Shown here: piece by piece, positions 50,853 to 59,859 of the stretch
Numbering within the stretch: position 1 is the first letter of the stretch
Layout: each line of letters begins with the position of its first letter
NCBI RefSeq assembly: GCF_900102465.1
Contig: NZ_FNBW01000008.1
Location: 124,001 to 188,000, forward strand
Source: Thalassobaculum litoreum DSM 18839
GTDB taxonomy: Bacteria > Pseudomonadota > Alphaproteobacteria > Thalassobaculales > Thalassobaculaceae
DNA: 64,000 nt
Direction: 5' to 3'
Notes under the pieces: model-generated
The model's database searches: none
What the model saw: the letters and a program-made list of their open reading frames with translations, nothing else
What the model was told of the DNA's origin: nothing
Made by a program: the position numbers and the translations under genes

Positions 50853-52078
50853 TGTCCCTTCGCGGCCTCGCCCTCGACTGGCGGCTTCTGGCGTTCGGCT
50901 TCCTGATGTCGTTCTCGTCCAGCTTCGGTCAGACCTATTTCATCTCCCTGTTCTCGGCCGAGTTCCGCGCGGCCTTCGACCTGAGCCATGGCGGCTTCGG
51001 GACGCTCTACTCGGCGGCGACCCTGACGAGTGGGCTGCTGCTGCTCTGGGCCGGCGGCATGATCGACCGGGTGGATCTGCGGATCTTCGCCGCCATCGTG
51101 CTGGCCGGGATCGCCGCCGCCTCGGCCTTCGCCTCGGCCATGACCGGCCCCGTCACTCTCGTCATCGTGCTGTTCCTGCTACGGTTCTTCGGGCAGGGAC
51201 TGGCGAGCCACACGGCTGTCACCTCGGTCGCCCGATACGCCGATGCGGGCGTGCGCGGCCGGTCGGTCAGCCTCGCCGCGCTCGGGTTTCCGGTGGGCGA
51301 GGCGGTCTGGCCGACGGTGGCGGTGGCCCTGATCGCCCTGATCGGCTGGCGCTGGACCTATGGCGGGGCGGGACTGCTGACGCTGGCGGTGTTCCTGCCG
51401 CTCGCCCTGCTTCTGCTGGCGACCCATGGGCGGCGCCACACCGATCTGATGGCGCGCACCGTTGACGAGGGGATGGAGGGCGCGCTGCGGCAATGGACCC
51501 GCGGCGAGGTCCTGCGCGATCCGACCTTCCTGTGGTCCCTGACCGCCGTCCTGGCGCCGTCCTTCATCGTCACCGGCATCCTGTTCCATCAGGTGTATCT
51601 GACGGAGTCGAAGGGGTGGGACCTCTCGATCTTCGCCACCGGCTATGTGGGATACGCCGTGTGTCAGATCGCCGTCGCCCTGGTGGCCGGCCCGGCGATC
51701 GACCGGATCGGCGCCCGGCGGGTGGCCCGGGTCTATCTGGCCCCGATGGTGTTCGGTCTGGTGCTGCTCGCCGCGTCGGATGCGGTCTGGGCCGGCCTGT
51801 TCTTCCTGGCCATGTGCGGCGCCACTTCGGGGGCGTCTTCCACCCTGCTCGGCACCCTCTGGGCCGAGATATACGGGGTCCGCCACCTGGGCGCGATCCG
51901 GGCTCTGGTGACCGCCTGTTCGGTGGTCTCCAGTGCCCTGTCGCCCGCCCTGATGGGCTGGGGATTGGATGCCGGTATCACCATGGAGGCGATCGCGCTG
52001 GCCTGCGCCGTCTATGTGGTGCTGGGAATCGGTGTTCTCTGGATCCTGTTCACCGGTCGCCGCCTGTCCGCGACCTGA
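50846..52078 (+). CDS. MFS transporter
   Basis: This 410-residue transporter has the twelve-helix MFS layout. Helix 1 starts GFLMSFSSSFGQTYFISLFS, a loop between helices 2 and 3 holds GGMIDRVDLR, and the second half carries AGPAIDRIGARRVARVYLAPM. The substrate cannot be told. Its ATG lies inside the end of the cyclase gene (seven-base overlap), an uncommon partner for a transporter and possibly a regulatory link. Confidence 0.9.
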   Translation: MLMSLRGLALDWRLLAFGFLMSFSSSFGQTYFISLFSAEFRAAFDLSHGGFGTLYSAATLTSGLLLLWAGGMIDRVDLRIFAAIVLAGIAAASAFASAMTGPVTLVIVLFLLRFFGQGLASHTAVTSVARYADAGVRGRSVSLAALGFPVGEAVWPTVAVALIALIGWRWTYGGAGLLTLAVFLPLALLLLATHGRRHTDLMARTVDEGMEGALRQWTRGEVLRDPTFLWSLTAVLAPSFIVTGILFHQVYLTESKGWDLSIFATGYVGYAVCQIAVALVAGPAIDRIGARRVARVYLAPMVFGLVLLAASDAVWAGLFFLAMCGATSGASSTLLGTLWAEIYGVRHLGAIRALVTACSVVSSALSPALMGWGLDAGITMEAIALACAVYVVLGIGVLWILFTGRRLSAT

Positions 52079-52153
52079 GGCCTTCGATCGGGCATTGCCA
52101 AAGCGCGTGCCGACCCGTTCTCATCGCCCCTCACGTCTGTTTCGGAGGATGAC

Positions 52154-52447
52154 ATGGCGAAAGCCTACTGGATTTCCGCGTATCGCAAGATCAAGGACGC
52201 GGACAAGCTCGCCGCCTATGCCAAGCTGGCCGGTCCGGCGATCACCGCCGGCGGCGGGACGTTCCTGGCCCGCGGCATGCCGGCCAAGACCTACGAGGCG
52301 GGGCTGGCCGAGCGCACGGTGCTGATCGAGTTCCCGAGCGTCGAGGCCGCCGTCGCCACCCATGACAGCCCGGCCTACAAGGAGGCGCTGGACGCGCTGG
52401 GCGACGGTGCCGAGCGCGACATGCGGATCGTCGAAGGCGCCGAGTGA
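52154..52447 (+). CDS. DUF1330 domain protein
   Basis: This 97-residue ferredoxin-like-fold protein has the DUF1330 pattern: KAYWISAYRKIKDADKLAAYAKLAGPAI, GGGTFLARGMPA and LIEFPSVEAAVATHDSPAY. The function is unknown for the family. GGAGGATGAC precedes the ATG. It lies between the MFS gene and the sulfotransferase with short spacers. Confidence 0.9.
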   Translation: MAKAYWISAYRKIKDADKLAAYAKLAGPAITAGGGTFLARGMPAKTYEAGLAERTVLIEFPSVEAAVATHDSPAYKEALDALGDGAERDMRIVEGAE

Positions 52448-52474
52448 ACCCGGCGGCGCCGGGTCCGTCATGCG

Positions 52475-53329
52475 ATGGTCACCGCCATTGACGGACCCGG
52501 CCCGCTCGGCTATCCGCCCTTCGTGACGTCTGAAGCACCCATTCTGTTCATCGGCGGCCTTGGCGGCTCCGGGACCCGAGCGGTGGCCGGCACCATGATG
52601 GCGCTCGGCTACTACGCCGGCGGCTGCCTGAACGGCGCCAACGACAATCTGATCTTCACCGAGCTGTTCAAACGCCCCGACTGGATCCGCGGCAGCCCGA
52701 CCCCGCAAGCCATCGACCGCCGCCTGGCGCTCTTCGAGCAGGTCATGCGCGAGGGCGTCGGCGCGATGTCGATGCTGCGCTGGCCGGCGCTGCGGCGGTT
52801 CCGGCGGCAGCAGGGGCGCGGTCTGGTGGGGACGCCGGGCGCCATCGGCTGGATGACCAAGGAGCCGAACTGCCACCTGTTCGTGGAACCCATCCTGGAG
52901 CGCTGGCCGGACGCGCTGTTCGTCTATGTCACCCGCCATCCGTTGGACATGGCCTACAGCGACAACAAGGGGCAGCTCGGCAACTGGAGCTGGCTCTTCG
53001 ATCTCGATCCGGACGGGTTTGCCGCGCCGGAGGCGGCACAGCTCGAATACTGGATCCGCACCCAGCGGCGGCTCGACGGCCTGCTGGCGCGTCACGAGGG
53101 CCGGATCTATCCGCTGAATTTCGACGCCTTCGCGGCCGATCCGGTGCCCCATGTGGCAGCACTCGCAGGCCGACTGGGGCTGGCGCCGGACCCGGCGGCC
53201 CTGGCGGCGGCGACCCGCGAGGTGATCGTGCCCTCGACCGTCGGCCGGTGGCGCGAGCGCGATCTCTCGGTCTTCACTTTGGAACAGCTGGAGTTCTGCC
53301 GGCGGACCGGGTGGCCGGTCGATCCGTAG
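52475..53329 (+). CDS. Sulfotransferase family protein
   Basis: This 284-residue protein has the PAPS-binding P-loop-like motif in APILFIGGLGGSGTRAVAGTM near residue 25. A second PAPS contact is in LFVYVTRHPLDMAYSDNKGQ. These are the usual 5'- and 3'-phosphosulfate loops. It should transfer sulfate to a small molecule, glycan or protein, but the acceptor is unknown. The 3' end overlaps the convergent histidine kinase gene by 56 bases, and the reading frames remain clear. Confidence 0.85.
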   Translation: MVTAIDGPGPLGYPPFVTSEAPILFIGGLGGSGTRAVAGTMMALGYYAGGCLNGANDNLIFTELFKRPDWIRGSPTPQAIDRRLALFEQVMREGVGAMSMLRWPALRRFRRQQGRGLVGTPGAIGWMTKEPNCHLFVEPILERWPDALFVYVTRHPLDMAYSDNKGQLGNWSWLFDLDPDGFAAPEAAQLEYWIRTQRRLDGLLARHEGRIYPLNFDAFAADPVPHVAALAGRLGLAPDPAALAAATREVIVPSTVGRWRERDLSVFTLEQLEFCRRTGWPVDP

Positions 53330-55619
53330 CCGGCTCGGCCGTCCCGGAGACCAGGGGGAGTTCGATCGTCACCCGCGTTCCGGTCTCCGCCGAGCTGTCC
53401 AGCGTGACCCGGCCGTCCATGCGCTCGGCCATGGTCTTCACGATCGCCAGGCCGAGCCCGGTGCCGTCGACGTCTTCGGAGTCCGTCCCGGCGTTCATCG
53501 GGTTCATCCCGCGATAGAACGGGTCGAAGACATGGGGCAGGTCGCGCGGCGAGATGCCCGGACCGTCATCGATGACGATGATCGCGGCCCGGTCGTCCCG
53601 GCGCGCCACCTCGAGCCAGACACGTCCCTCCGCGCGACCGTATTTCGACGCGTTGGTGAGCAGATTGATCAGGATCTGCTTCACGGCGCGGGTGTCGCCG
53701 CGGACCCTGTCCGTTGGGGCCAGCGTGTTCGTGACCACCAGGGCCTGGGTCCGGCGCGACAGGATCGGACGGACGATGGCCTGCACCTCCGCGACGACGG
53801 CGCTCACGTCCACCTCGTCCTCCGACAGCGTGCGGTCGCGGGAGCGGATCGAGGAGAATTCCAGGATGTCCTGGATCAGGTCCAGCAGGTGCCGGCCGGA
53901 TCGGTTGATATCTCCGGCGTACTCCCTGAATTTGTCCTGGGAGAGCTGAATCTGGTCCGTGGTCATGAGTTCCGACAGGCCGATGATCGCGTTGAGCGGC
54001 GTGCGCAGCTCATGGCTCATGCGGGCCAGGAAGGCGTCGGCCGCCCGCGCCGAGGCCTCGGCCTTCTCCAGCGCGGCGGTCATCGCTTCGCTGCTGGCCC
54101 GGGCCTGGGTGTTGTCGAAGCCGACCACCAGCCGGCCGCCATCGGAGGTCGGGCGGTCGTGGATCCGGATCCAGCGGTCGCCGAACCGATAGTCGTGTGA
54201 GCCGGTCGCCGACCAGTAGCGCTGCAGCCGGTCGACCACGGCCATCTCCCTGGTCTCGGCGTCGAGGTCCGGATCGCCGCGCCGGATGATGTCGCGGGTC
54301 AGGTTCTCGATCGTCGTCTCGCGCAGGTGGATGGACTTGGGATCGAGCCGGAACGTCTGCATGAACGCCTGGTTCATGAACAGAACCGTGCCCATGTCGT
54401 CGAACAGGGCGATCAGTTCCTGGATGCCTTCAAGGGCGGCGCCGACCAGCATCGAGTTGACCCGGTTGCGCTCGATATCGGTGACATCCCGCGAGACGCC
54501 TTCATAGCCGAGGAACCGGCCCTGGCGATCGTAGCGCGGCGTGCCCGACACCATTACCAGGCGGTCGGTCGGGATCGCCTTCACCCGGTAGATGAAATCC
54601 TGATACGGCTCCCGGCGGGCCAGCGCCTTGCGGTACTGGTCCCATTTCTGCGTGGTGGTGTCTTCGGCGGAGACGTCTTCCCGGCGGAAGCCGATGCGCC
54701 GGCCCGCGGCGATGGACGGTCCGCCCCAGACCCGCAGGAACCGGTCTTCGGGATCGGTCTCGAAGTACCATTGGCCATGGCTGGCCGAGATCGCCAGCGA
54801 CCGCGTCTCGGTTTCCGTTCGCCCGCCGTCCTCCATGAGGGAGCCCTCGGTCAGCAGCGACAGCCAGACCATGCGCCCGTCGGGATCGACATCCGGATGC
54901 CGTTCCAGGTGCACCGTCAGCGCCTCGCCCCAGGCCCTGACAATTCGGATCTCGCCGTCGAACGATTCCCGGTCCTTCAGGTGCCGGGCGAGGCGGGAGA
55001 CGAGGTCTGGGTTGTGTTCCCGATATCCCAGCAGCTCGTCGCAGATCTGGCCCACCGCGTCCGCCCGCTGGAAGCCGGTGACCCGTTCGAAGGCCGGGTT
55101 GACCCACAGGATGCGCTGGTCGCGGTCGGTGATGATGAACGCGCGGCGCATATGGGCGAGGGCTCGTTCCTTGCGCCAGGTCCGCAGATCGACCGGCGGC
55201 AGGGTCGGCTCGGCCGGCGCCCCGCGGCCGATGCGCAGGAGATCGAGGGTGCGCCTGAGGTCGTCCTCCAATGCATGGGCGAGGGCTACGGAATGGAAGG
55301 TCGCGACAAGTGACGTCTGCCCGCCCTCGGTTCCGGCCGGGTCCAACGCGAACCGGCGCTGGTCGGGCGACAGCCCGCCGGGGTCGGTCGCCAGGGTGGC
55401 GGAGGAAACTGCCGGGAGATCCGAGACCAGGGCCAGCACGAGCTCAGGCTCCGGCTGGCCGTCGCGCGTCACGGCCAGGCCGGCGCTGCCCCTGATCAGA
55501 TGGCGCAGGGACGGCAGCAGCCTGGGGTCCATGTCGAGGGGGGCGGTATCACCAGTGGCCTTCCTCGCGTGGCCGGACCCGTCAACGCTTCGGTCCGGAT
55601 CACGGTCATCCTGCGTCAT
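53274..55619 (-). CDS. Soluble multi-PAS sensor histidine kinase
   Basis: This 781-residue kinase has no membrane helix. A 170-residue N-terminal region is followed by three PAS domains: one with RRAFIITDRDQRILWVNPAFERVTG, a second covering RFLRVWGGPSIAAGRRIGFRREDV to YEGVSRDVT, and a third with LIALFDDMGTVLFMNQAFMQTF. The HisKA motif is MSHELRTPLNAIIGLSELM, with the phospho-His. The ATPase motifs are LINLLTNASKYGR, DDGPGISPRDLPHVFDPFYRG and GTGLGLAIVKTM. No receiver domain or response regulator is adjacent, so the partner lies elsewhere. Confidence 0.93.
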   Translation of the reverse strand: MTQDDRDPDRSVDGSGHARKATGDTAPLDMDPRLLPSLRHLIRGSAGLAVTRDGQPEPELVLALVSDLPAVSSATLATDPGGLSPDQRRFALDPAGTEGGQTSLVATFHSVALAHALEDDLRRTLDLLRIGRGAPAEPTLPPVDLRTWRKERALAHMRRAFIITDRDQRILWVNPAFERVTGFQRADAVGQICDELLGYREHNPDLVSRLARHLKDRESFDGEIRIVRAWGEALTVHLERHPDVDPDGRMVWLSLLTEGSLMEDGGRTETETRSLAISASHGQWYFETDPEDRFLRVWGGPSIAAGRRIGFRREDVSAEDTTTQKWDQYRKALARREPYQDFIYRVKAIPTDRLVMVSGTPRYDRQGRFLGYEGVSRDVTDIERNRVNSMLVGAALEGIQELIALFDDMGTVLFMNQAFMQTFRLDPKSIHLRETTIENLTRDIIRRGDPDLDAETREMAVVDRLQRYWSATGSHDYRFGDRWIRIHDRPTSDGGRLVVGFDNTQARASSEAMTAALEKAEASARAADAFLARMSHELRTPLNAIIGLSELMTTDQIQLSQDKFREYAGDINRSGRHLLDLIQDILEFSSIRSRDRTLSEDEVDVSAVVAEVQAIVRPILSRRTQALVVTNTLAPTDRVRGDTRAVKQILINLLTNASKYGRAEGRVWLEVARRDDRAAIIVIDDGPGISPRDLPHVFDPFYRGMNPMNAGTDSEDVDGTGLGLAIVKTMAERMDGRVTLDSSAETGTRVTIELPLVSGTAEPATDRPATRSAGRTPAVPK

Positions 55620-55667
55620 CGGTCAGTCATATCCTGACTTTGTTATTCAGAGCAGGAATCGTAAGGC

Positions 55668-55690
55668 TTAATGTTTCACTGAGACATTAA
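55668..55690. promoter_or_regulatory. 23-base palindrome upstream of the kinase gene
   Basis: Arms TTAATGT and ACATTAA are perfect complements, and the interior (TTCACTGAG) continues the symmetry except for one mismatch and the centre base. The centre lies about 60 bases upstream of the kinase ATG at 55619. An AT-rich operator this long and symmetric in a GC-rich genome strongly suggests a dimeric transcription factor site. The regulator is unknown. Confidence 0.65.
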
Positions 55691-55710
55691 AATCTACGCC
55701 GAACACTCAT

Positions 55711-55738
55711 GAGCCGGCCGAAATAATACGGCCGGCTC
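55711..55738. terminator. Ten-base inverted repeat, probable terminator hairpin
   Basis: GAGCCGGCCG and its complement flank an eight-base A/T-rich loop. The element is downstream of the minus-strand hydrolase gene (stop 55771) and upstream of the kinase promoter region. No T tract follows on either strand, so it may stop transcription only with help from Rho or simply stabilise mRNA. Confidence 0.5.
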
Positions 55739-55770
55739 TACTATGACTGGCTGTGTCGGGGAGTTATCCC

Positions 55771-56760
55771 TCACTGCACGTCGAACTGATAACTCACCGG
55801 CGCATAGCGGAATCCGTCGCCCTGCGCTTCCACATAGCCAATATTGGGGAAGGGCATGTGGTAGCCGGAGAACGGAATCCGGTCGGCCGCGATCATGCCG
55901 AACACCTTCCGGCGTGCGGCCGCCGCGGCGTCCTTGTCCATGTCGAAGCGGACGTGCCAGTCCGGCTTCTGCAGCGAGACCACATAGTGGTTGGCGGTGT
56001 CGCCGGTGATCATGAGCCGCTGGCCCGCGCTCTCGGCATGGAAGGCGAGATGCCCAGGCGTATGGCCGAAGGCGCTGACCGCGGTGATGCCGGAAACCAC
56101 ATCCTGATTGTCGTCGATGAAGGTCATCTTCTCGGCGAAGGGCACCACGTTGGCCTGTACCAGCTTGCCGACCCGTTCGGTGGGGCCGCTCGCCTTCTCC
56201 TGGGGCGACCAGAAGTCGTACTCGACCCGGCCGGCGACGTAGCGGGCATTGGGGAAGGCCGGGGTGCCGTCCTCCATCAGCCCGCCGATATGGTCGGGGT
56301 GGAAATGGGTCAGGACGACGATGTCGATCTGTTCCGGCGTATAACCGGCGCCGGCGAGGAGCGCGCGGAGTTGACCCGCGTCGGGCCGGCGCCCGGCGCC
56401 GTTGCCGGTGTCGAACAGGATCAGCTCGGCTCCGGTGTTCACGATCACCGGCGAGAAGCCGATGGTCATCTTCTTCGGCGGCAGGAAGTTCTCGGCCGCG
56501 AGCGCCTCGACCGCCTGGGGCTCCTGGTCCGTGCCGAAGATCGGGTGCGGGCCGTCCAGGGCGATGAAGCCGTCATGGATCACCGTGACCTCGAACTCGC
56601 CGAGCTTGAAGCGGTGATGGGTCCGCTGGGTCGGGCCGAGCAGGGGCGCGCTGGCACCGGCCGGCGGGGCGGTCAACACGCCGGAGGCGGCGAATGCGGT
56701 GACGCCGGCGGCACCCAGAAGGGCGGCACGGCGGGTCAGGCGTGTCGGTGTGTCGGTCAT
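55771..56760 (-). CDS. Tat-exported MBL-fold metallo-hydrolase
   Basis: This 329-residue hydrolase starts with a twin-arginine signal (LTRRAALLGAAGVTAFAASGV) and then a metallo-beta-lactamase fold. The zinc motif is LTHFHPDHIGG near residue 155, with further ligands in AFGHTPGHLAF and TGDTANHY. The upstream strand IVNTGAELILFDTGNG is typical. Candidate activities range from lactonase to alkylsulfatase-like esterases; no substrate can be assigned. Folding in the cytosol with zinc before Tat export would fit. Confidence 0.9.
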   Translation of the reverse strand: MTDTPTRLTRRAALLGAAGVTAFAASGVLTAPPAGASAPLLGPTQRTHHRFKLGEFEVTVIHDGFIALDGPHPIFGTDQEPQAVEALAAENFLPPKKMTIGFSPVIVNTGAELILFDTGNGAGRRPDAGQLRALLAGAGYTPEQIDIVVLTHFHPDHIGGLMEDGTPAFPNARYVAGRVEYDFWSPQEKASGPTERVGKLVQANVVPFAEKMTFIDDNQDVVSGITAVSAFGHTPGHLAFHAESAGQRLMITGDTANHYVVSLQKPDWHVRFDMDKDAAAAARRKVFGMIAADRIPFSGYHMPFPNIGYVEAQGDGFRYAPVSYQFDVQ

Positions 56761-56920
56761 CGGGCTACTCCCTATTGTCGTTGTATGCTTTGGGTGATCG
56801 GAGGGTTGATCGAGCCGAAAGATAGGTCGCCGCCGGCGGCCGACCAGCGATCCCGGCAGGGGCTTCGGAAAACAAGGCGCCGATGTAGCTGCCGTAGCTG
56901 AGGCGCACCGTATTCCATCG

Positions 56921-57379
56921 TCAGCCCGCCTCGCCGGCGGTCTTCAGGATCGTCGCCACATGGACGTCCAGTTCCCGGCCCATGGCGGTCAGGTCGTCGA
57001 TCCCGTAGGCGCCGAAGACCTGGCTGGGCCGCCGGTAGGTCACCCGGGCGGTGCCGTCCTCGGTTTCGGTCACATAGAGCCGGATCGGCGCCTCGATTCC
57101 GGCCGCGGTGCTGGCCCGCAGCATCCGGCGGGCGTAATCCGGGCGAAAGAACAGGAAGACCCGGTTGCCGGGCACGGCCTCGTTGAAGGCGTTCCGGATG
57201 GCGCAGGTCGCACAGGAGATGCCGACGATGTTGAAGCCGTTGTCCCCGATCGCCTTCGGCAGCGCGTCGATATAGGCGGCGAACGGCCGGTGCGTGTCCA
57301 CGGTGACGGTGCCGCCCGGCGTCTCGGCGACGGCCGGTGACGCGAGGGCAAGGAGCAGGACGAGCAGCAGGGCACGCAT
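56921..57379 (-). CDS. DUF302 domain exported protein
   Basis: This 152-residue protein has a signal peptide (RALLLVLLLALASPAVAE), then the DUF302 fold: FAAYIDALPKAIGDNGFNIVGISCATCAIRNAFNEAVPG, RVFLFFRPDYARRMLRAS and IRLYVTETEDGTARVTYRRPSQVF. The CATC motif might bind metal or form a disulfide. The function of DUF302 is not established. It lies upstream of the metallo-hydrolase gene on the same strand with 160 bases between. Confidence 0.85.
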   Translation of the reverse strand: MRALLLVLLLALASPAVAETPGGTVTVDTHRPFAAYIDALPKAIGDNGFNIVGISCATCAIRNAFNEAVPGNRVFLFFRPDYARRMLRASTAAGIEAPIRLYVTETEDGTARVTYRRPSQVFGAYGIDDLTAMGRELDVHVATILKTAGEAG

Positions 57380-57552
57380 GACAGCCTCCGTAGCCGGGTC
57401 GTCCGGTCATACGGCACCGCGTGGCGGGGGCGAACACAACACTGCGTGAGGCGACGTGAAGCGCCGGTCCGGCTGGCTGCTACGTCTTGTGGTCTTTATT
57501 CGCCGTCTGTCCCGGTGTAGGGAACACCCGCCTTCCTGTCCGGAGTACCCTT

Positions 57553-58395
57553 ATGCCTGAATTTGGCGGCGAACTCGCCAGCTACCTTCCGTCCATCCTC
57601 GTCCTGATTTTCACCGGTGCGGTCGCCGGCCTGCTTGCCGGTCTGCTCGGCGTCGGCGGCGGGATCGTCATCGTGCCGGTGCTGTTCAACATGTTCGACG
57701 TGCTCCACCTGCCGCCTGAATGGGCCATGCACGTGGCCGTGGCGACCTCCCTGGCGACGATCATCCCGACCTCGATCTTCTCGATGCGGGCGCATTGGAA
57801 AAAGGGGAACGTGGATGTCGATCTGCTGAAGGTCTGGGCGGTCTGGGCGTTCGTCGGCGCCACCATCGGCACCATCCTGGCCGGCCAGTTCAAGAGCTGG
57901 ATGCTGACCGCGATCTTCGCCGTCGTCGCCTCCCTGGTGGCGATCAACATGGCGAGCCGCGACGGACTCAAGGTGGCCGATTCCCTGCCGGTCTCCAAAA
58001 TCAAGAATGCGATCATGTCGTTCTTCATCGGCGGTTTCTCGGTGACCATGGGGATCGGGGGCGGGACCCTGTCCGTGCCGACCCTCTCGGCCTTCAACTT
58101 CCCGATCCATCGCGCCGTCGGTACCGCCGCCGCCCTCGGCCTGCCGATCGCCATTCCCGGCGTCATCGGCTTCGCCATCGCCGGCTGGGGCGTGGAGAAC
58201 CGGCCGCCGCTGTCGATCGGCTTCATCAACATCATCGGTTTCCTGCTGATCTTCCCGCTGTCCTCGCTGATGGCGCCCTACGGCGCGGCCATCGCCCACA
58301 AGCTGAACCGGGTCTGGTTGCGGCGCGCGTTCGCCCTATTCTTGGGGGTGACGGCGGTGCGGATGTTCCTGCGGCTGTACGAAGTCTTCTCGTAA
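57553..58395 (+). CDS. TauE/SafE family sulfite or organosulfonate exporter-like permease
   Basis: This 280-residue membrane protein has the two TauE/SafE repeats. The first is VLIFTGAVAGLLAGLLGVGGGIVIVPVLFNMF. The second is FFIGGFSVTMGIGGGTLSVPTLSAFNFPIHRAVGTAAALGLPIAIPG. Both carry the glycine-rich GIGGG/GVGGG signature. It probably exports or imports a sulfonate, sulfite or organic acid. It is followed 62 bases later by an LtnD-like dehydrogenase gene, which could be functionally linked to organic-acid use. Confidence 0.88.
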   Translation: MPEFGGELASYLPSILVLIFTGAVAGLLAGLLGVGGGIVIVPVLFNMFDVLHLPPEWAMHVAVATSLATIIPTSIFSMRAHWKKGNVDVDLLKVWAVWAFVGATIGTILAGQFKSWMLTAIFAVVASLVAINMASRDGLKVADSLPVSKIKNAIMSFFIGGFSVTMGIGGGTLSVPTLSAFNFPIHRAVGTAAALGLPIAIPGVIGFAIAGWGVENRPPLSIGFINIIGFLLIFPLSSLMAPYGAAIAHKLNRVWLRRAFALFLGVTAVRMFLRLYEVFS

Positions 58396-58457
58396 GGACA
58401 CTATCCTGCCGGAAGGTGGGGCGCAGGGCGACGCGGATCCGCCAACGGGAGGAAAAC

Positions 58458-59387
58458 ATGACCGAGAGCATCAGCGCCGGGGTGATCGGCCTCGGCTCCA
58501 TGGGAATGGGCGTAGCCCGCTCGCTGCGCCGGGCGGGGATCGAGACCTGGGGCTGCGACGTGGTGGATACCCGCCGCAGCGAGCTGGAGGAGATCGGCGG
58601 CCATTGGGCCACCAGTCCGTGGGAACTCGGCAAGAATGTCGATGTCGCCATCGTGCTGGTGGTGAACGCGGAACAGACGCGCAGCGTTCTCTTCGCCGAC
58701 GCGGGCGCGGCGGAATCCATGGCGGCGGACTCCGTCCTCATCGCCAGCGCCACCGTGCCGGCGGCCGACGCGGTCGCCATCGGCCAGGATCTGGCCGACC
58801 GCGGCATCCACATGATCGACGGCCCCGTCTCGGGCGGTGCGGTCGGTGCCAATGCGGGCGAGCTGTCGATCATGGCGTCGGGGCCGGACATCGCCTTCGA
58901 CCTGGCCCAGCCGGTGCTCGATGTCATCGCCAAGAAGGTCTACCGGCTGGGCACGGCCCACGGCATCGGTGCCTCGGTGAAGACCATCAACCAGCTCCTG
59001 GCCGGCGTGCATATCGCGGCGGCCTGCGAGGCGATGGCGCTGGGTGTGCGCGCCGGGGTCGACCCGCACACCCTGTACGAGGTGATCTCGAATTCGGCCG
59101 GTGCCTCCTGGATGTTCAACAACCGGGTCCCGCACATCCTCGACGGCGACTACGCGCCGAAGAGCGCGGTCGACATCTTCGTGAAGGATCTCGGCATCGT
59201 GCTGGAGACCGGCAAGCGGCATACCTTCCCGCTGCCGCTGACCGCCGCCGCCCATCAGCAGTTCCTTGCCGCCGCCGCCGCCGGCCTCGGACGCGAGGAC
59301 GACAGCGCGGTGATCAAGGTGTTCCAGAAGCTCGCCGGGATCGAGCTGCCGGAGGGCCCGGAGGGCCCGGAGGGCAAGGACGGCTGA
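58458..59387 (+). CDS. NAD-dependent 3-hydroxyacid dehydrogenase, LtnD-like
   Basis: This 309-residue enzyme has the N-terminal Rossmann fold GVIGLGSMGMGVARSLRRAG, the substrate motif DGPVSGGAVGANAGELSIMASG and the catalytic Lys in GIGASVKTINQLLAGVHIAAA. The C-terminal helices are typical of 3-hydroxyisobutyrate or L-threonate dehydrogenases. The SWMFNNRVPHILDGDYAPKSAVDIFVKDLG segment resembles LtnD, but no threonate operon partners are present. The tail carries a repeated EGPEGPEG stretch that looks like slippage. GGGAGGA precedes the ATG. Confidence 0.88.
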   Translation: MTESISAGVIGLGSMGMGVARSLRRAGIETWGCDVVDTRRSELEEIGGHWATSPWELGKNVDVAIVLVVNAEQTRSVLFADAGAAESMAADSVLIASATVPAADAVAIGQDLADRGIHMIDGPVSGGAVGANAGELSIMASGPDIAFDLAQPVLDVIAKKVYRLGTAHGIGASVKTINQLLAGVHIAAACEAMALGVRAGVDPHTLYEVISNSAGASWMFNNRVPHILDGDYAPKSAVDIFVKDLGIVLETGKRHTFPLPLTAAAHQQFLAAAAAGLGREDDSAVIKVFQKLAGIELPEGPEGPEGKDG

Positions 59388-59611
59388 TCCGCCGGTGCGT
59401 GTCGGCGGCCCAGGGGCGTGCCGGTTCGGATTTGGTTCTAGAATGGGGCCGGCAGCCGTCCCGGAGCTGCTGTCGACGAACCGCGCGGTCGCACCGAAAT
59501 CGACGATCAGGACGATAACCGTCGCCGGCAGTTCCGGCCGCCGTATCAGCCCGGCGCTGCGCTCGCGGTTCCGGTATAGGACAGGATCACTCGACCCGCA
59601 CCGCGCCGTCC

Positions 59612-59818
59612 TCACAGGAACAGGCAGCCGATGCCGTAGCAGTCGGCGCCGAAGACGTGAACCGTCAGCCCCCAGGCCGCCAGGTCCAGCAGGGCCATGA
59701 GCAGGGTGACCGGCAGGCCGACGAAGATCAGCACGTACAGGATTGCCCACCACGTGTAGTGCCGGCGCTGGACCTCGTGACCAAGGATGGTTACGGGCTT
59801 GTTCTTAATGCCTACCAT
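59612..59818 (-). CDS. Small two-helix membrane protein (68 aa)
   Basis: This short protein has a hydrophilic N-terminus (IKNKPVTILGHEVQRRHYT) and hydrophobic segments (WAILYVLIFVGLPVTLLMALLDLAAWGLTV). It ends with a Cys pair, GADCYGIGCLFL, that could form a disulfide in the periplasm. It is probably real because of the regular hydrophobic pattern and the start 42 bases from a divergent gene, but it has a weak ribosome site. Its function is unknown. Confidence 0.55.
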   Translation of the reverse strand: MVGIKNKPVTILGHEVQRRHYTWWAILYVLIFVGLPVTLLMALLDLAAWGLTVHVFGADCYGIGCLFL

Positions 59819-59859
59819 GGACGCAAGAGTAGCCTCGGCGCGGCGGAGACGGAACCACT

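Noticed and set aside
59388-59611. Possible small RNA or hidden gene between the LtnD-like dehydrogenase and the small membrane protein
   Set aside because: No frame has a ribosome site or domain, and no stable stem with a T tract is visible.
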